Below, piece after piece: positions 63,251-64,000 of a DNA stretch of 64,000 nucleotides (positions are counted from its first letter, which is position 1; each line of letters opens with the position of its first letter). Where the stretch lies: the NCBI RefSeq assembly GCF_000004075.3, contig NC_026658.2, forward strand, positions 2,666,001 to 2,730,000. The letters are read 5' to 3'. The DNA is from Cucumis sativus. Its lineage: Eukaryota; Streptophyta; Magnoliopsida; Cucurbitales; Cucurbitaceae. Under the pieces are notes generated by a model that saw only the letters and a list, made by a program, of their open reading frames with translations, made no database searches and was not told where the DNA came from. A program made the translations under genes and the position numbers.

Positions 63251-64000
63251 TTAAGTTCTTAGCAGGTAATGTTGGTTTGAAGCTCAAGATTATAGTATTC
63301 CATATGCAATTATGACTAGATTAGACGAGCTCTATCAGACATACTTGTAATAAGAATTCGAATGTGTGTATCTATCTGTAATTGGTTTGGCTTTATCAAT
63401 AAATGAATACGTGGTTGCAACTTGCAAGGATGCTTTCCCTTAATTTCTTGGTCAAAAAATCTTGTGGAAGCCACATGGGTTAGTTCATGGTAGTGCTGGT
63501 TCTGGTTTTTTGGTCTTGAAAGTCAGGTTCTGATGTTTCGTGAACTGCATTAGTCTACTGAAAGTTTGGTTATTGTTCATTAATTTTATTAGATTTTGGA
63601 CCAATTGCAATAATCACCGTAGTTGTAATTACACCCTCGTACTTTCTAAGCCTTCACACTTACACAAGTGTTAAAATTGGGTCATAAACTTATAATAATG
63701 ATAATGGTTGTATAAATTGAACTCTCAAATGATTTAAACTTATTTGAGAGTTTAATTTTATTTTTCCCGTTTGGAGATTTAATTTAAAAACTTGCAAATT
63801 TGAGGTCTAATGTTTTATCAAAGTTAGAGTGCAATGATTTTTTTAAAATAGTTTGTTTTTTATTATTATTTAAAAAAATTTCATCATGCTCATGACTTCT
63901 CTAATTTAGTTTTAGCAACAAATATAGAAGATGAAAATTTAAATATTTGTCCGAACTGTTTGCCATTTATGTTAGAATTTTCTCCATGATAGTATGGTAG
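63251..64000. other. MsrA 3' UTR and downstream flank
   Basis: This includes the MsrA 3' UTR with AATAAA at 63398-63403. Beyond that I see no gene up to the end of the window. Confidence 0.6.

Noticed and set aside
1..64000. CRISPR arrays, operons, phage or viral genes
   Set aside because: Nothing in the window has these features, and the gene structure is clearly eukaryotic.

Overview
This is nuclear DNA from a flowering plant (eudicot). The evidence is AT-rich intergenic DNA, genes broken into many small GT-AG exons, plant-specific families (EMF2, a SHAQKY-type MYB, RABD2, a chloroplast MsrA), and non-LTR, SINE and LTR retroelement debris. The repeats and codon context look like Cucurbitaceae to me, but that is an impression and not a proof. 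Coding models were built by reading splice sites by eye and checking that reading frames join. They need cDNA confirmation.

Layout. 1-16.9 kb (minus strand): most of an EMF2-like Polycomb gene. Its introns are swollen by LINE fragments, a SINE and a small LTR element with a visible target-site duplication. The 3' end (VEFS box) lies left of the window. 16.9-24.7 kb: AT-rich intergenic DNA. 24.8-28.5 kb (plus): a MYB-related transcriptional repressor. 31.3-34.3 kb (minus): a RABD2/Rab1 GTPase. 35.6-41.6 kb (plus): ATR3/Tah18-type diflavin reductase, divergent from RABD2. 43.0 kb (minus): tRNA-His(GTG). 44.2-46.2 kb (minus): splicing factor CWC25. 49.8-50.0 kb (minus): a small one-pass membrane protein. 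51.0-52.9 kb (minus): a 2-oxoglutarate/Fe(II) dioxygenase. 59.8-63.3 kb (plus): plastid methionine sulfoxide reductase A.

The genes do not form a pathway. They are ordinary housekeeping and regulatory genes in normal plant order. I found no cluster, defence island or undescribed system. The points most worth checking are a GC-AG intron and an in-frame open leader in ATR3, a perfect 60-bp tandem duplication, a G-rich (GGGA)n tract in the dioxygenase intron, a short upstream ORF before MsrA, paired G-box/ABRE sites at the MYB gene, and several dispersed or duplicated AT-rich repeats.
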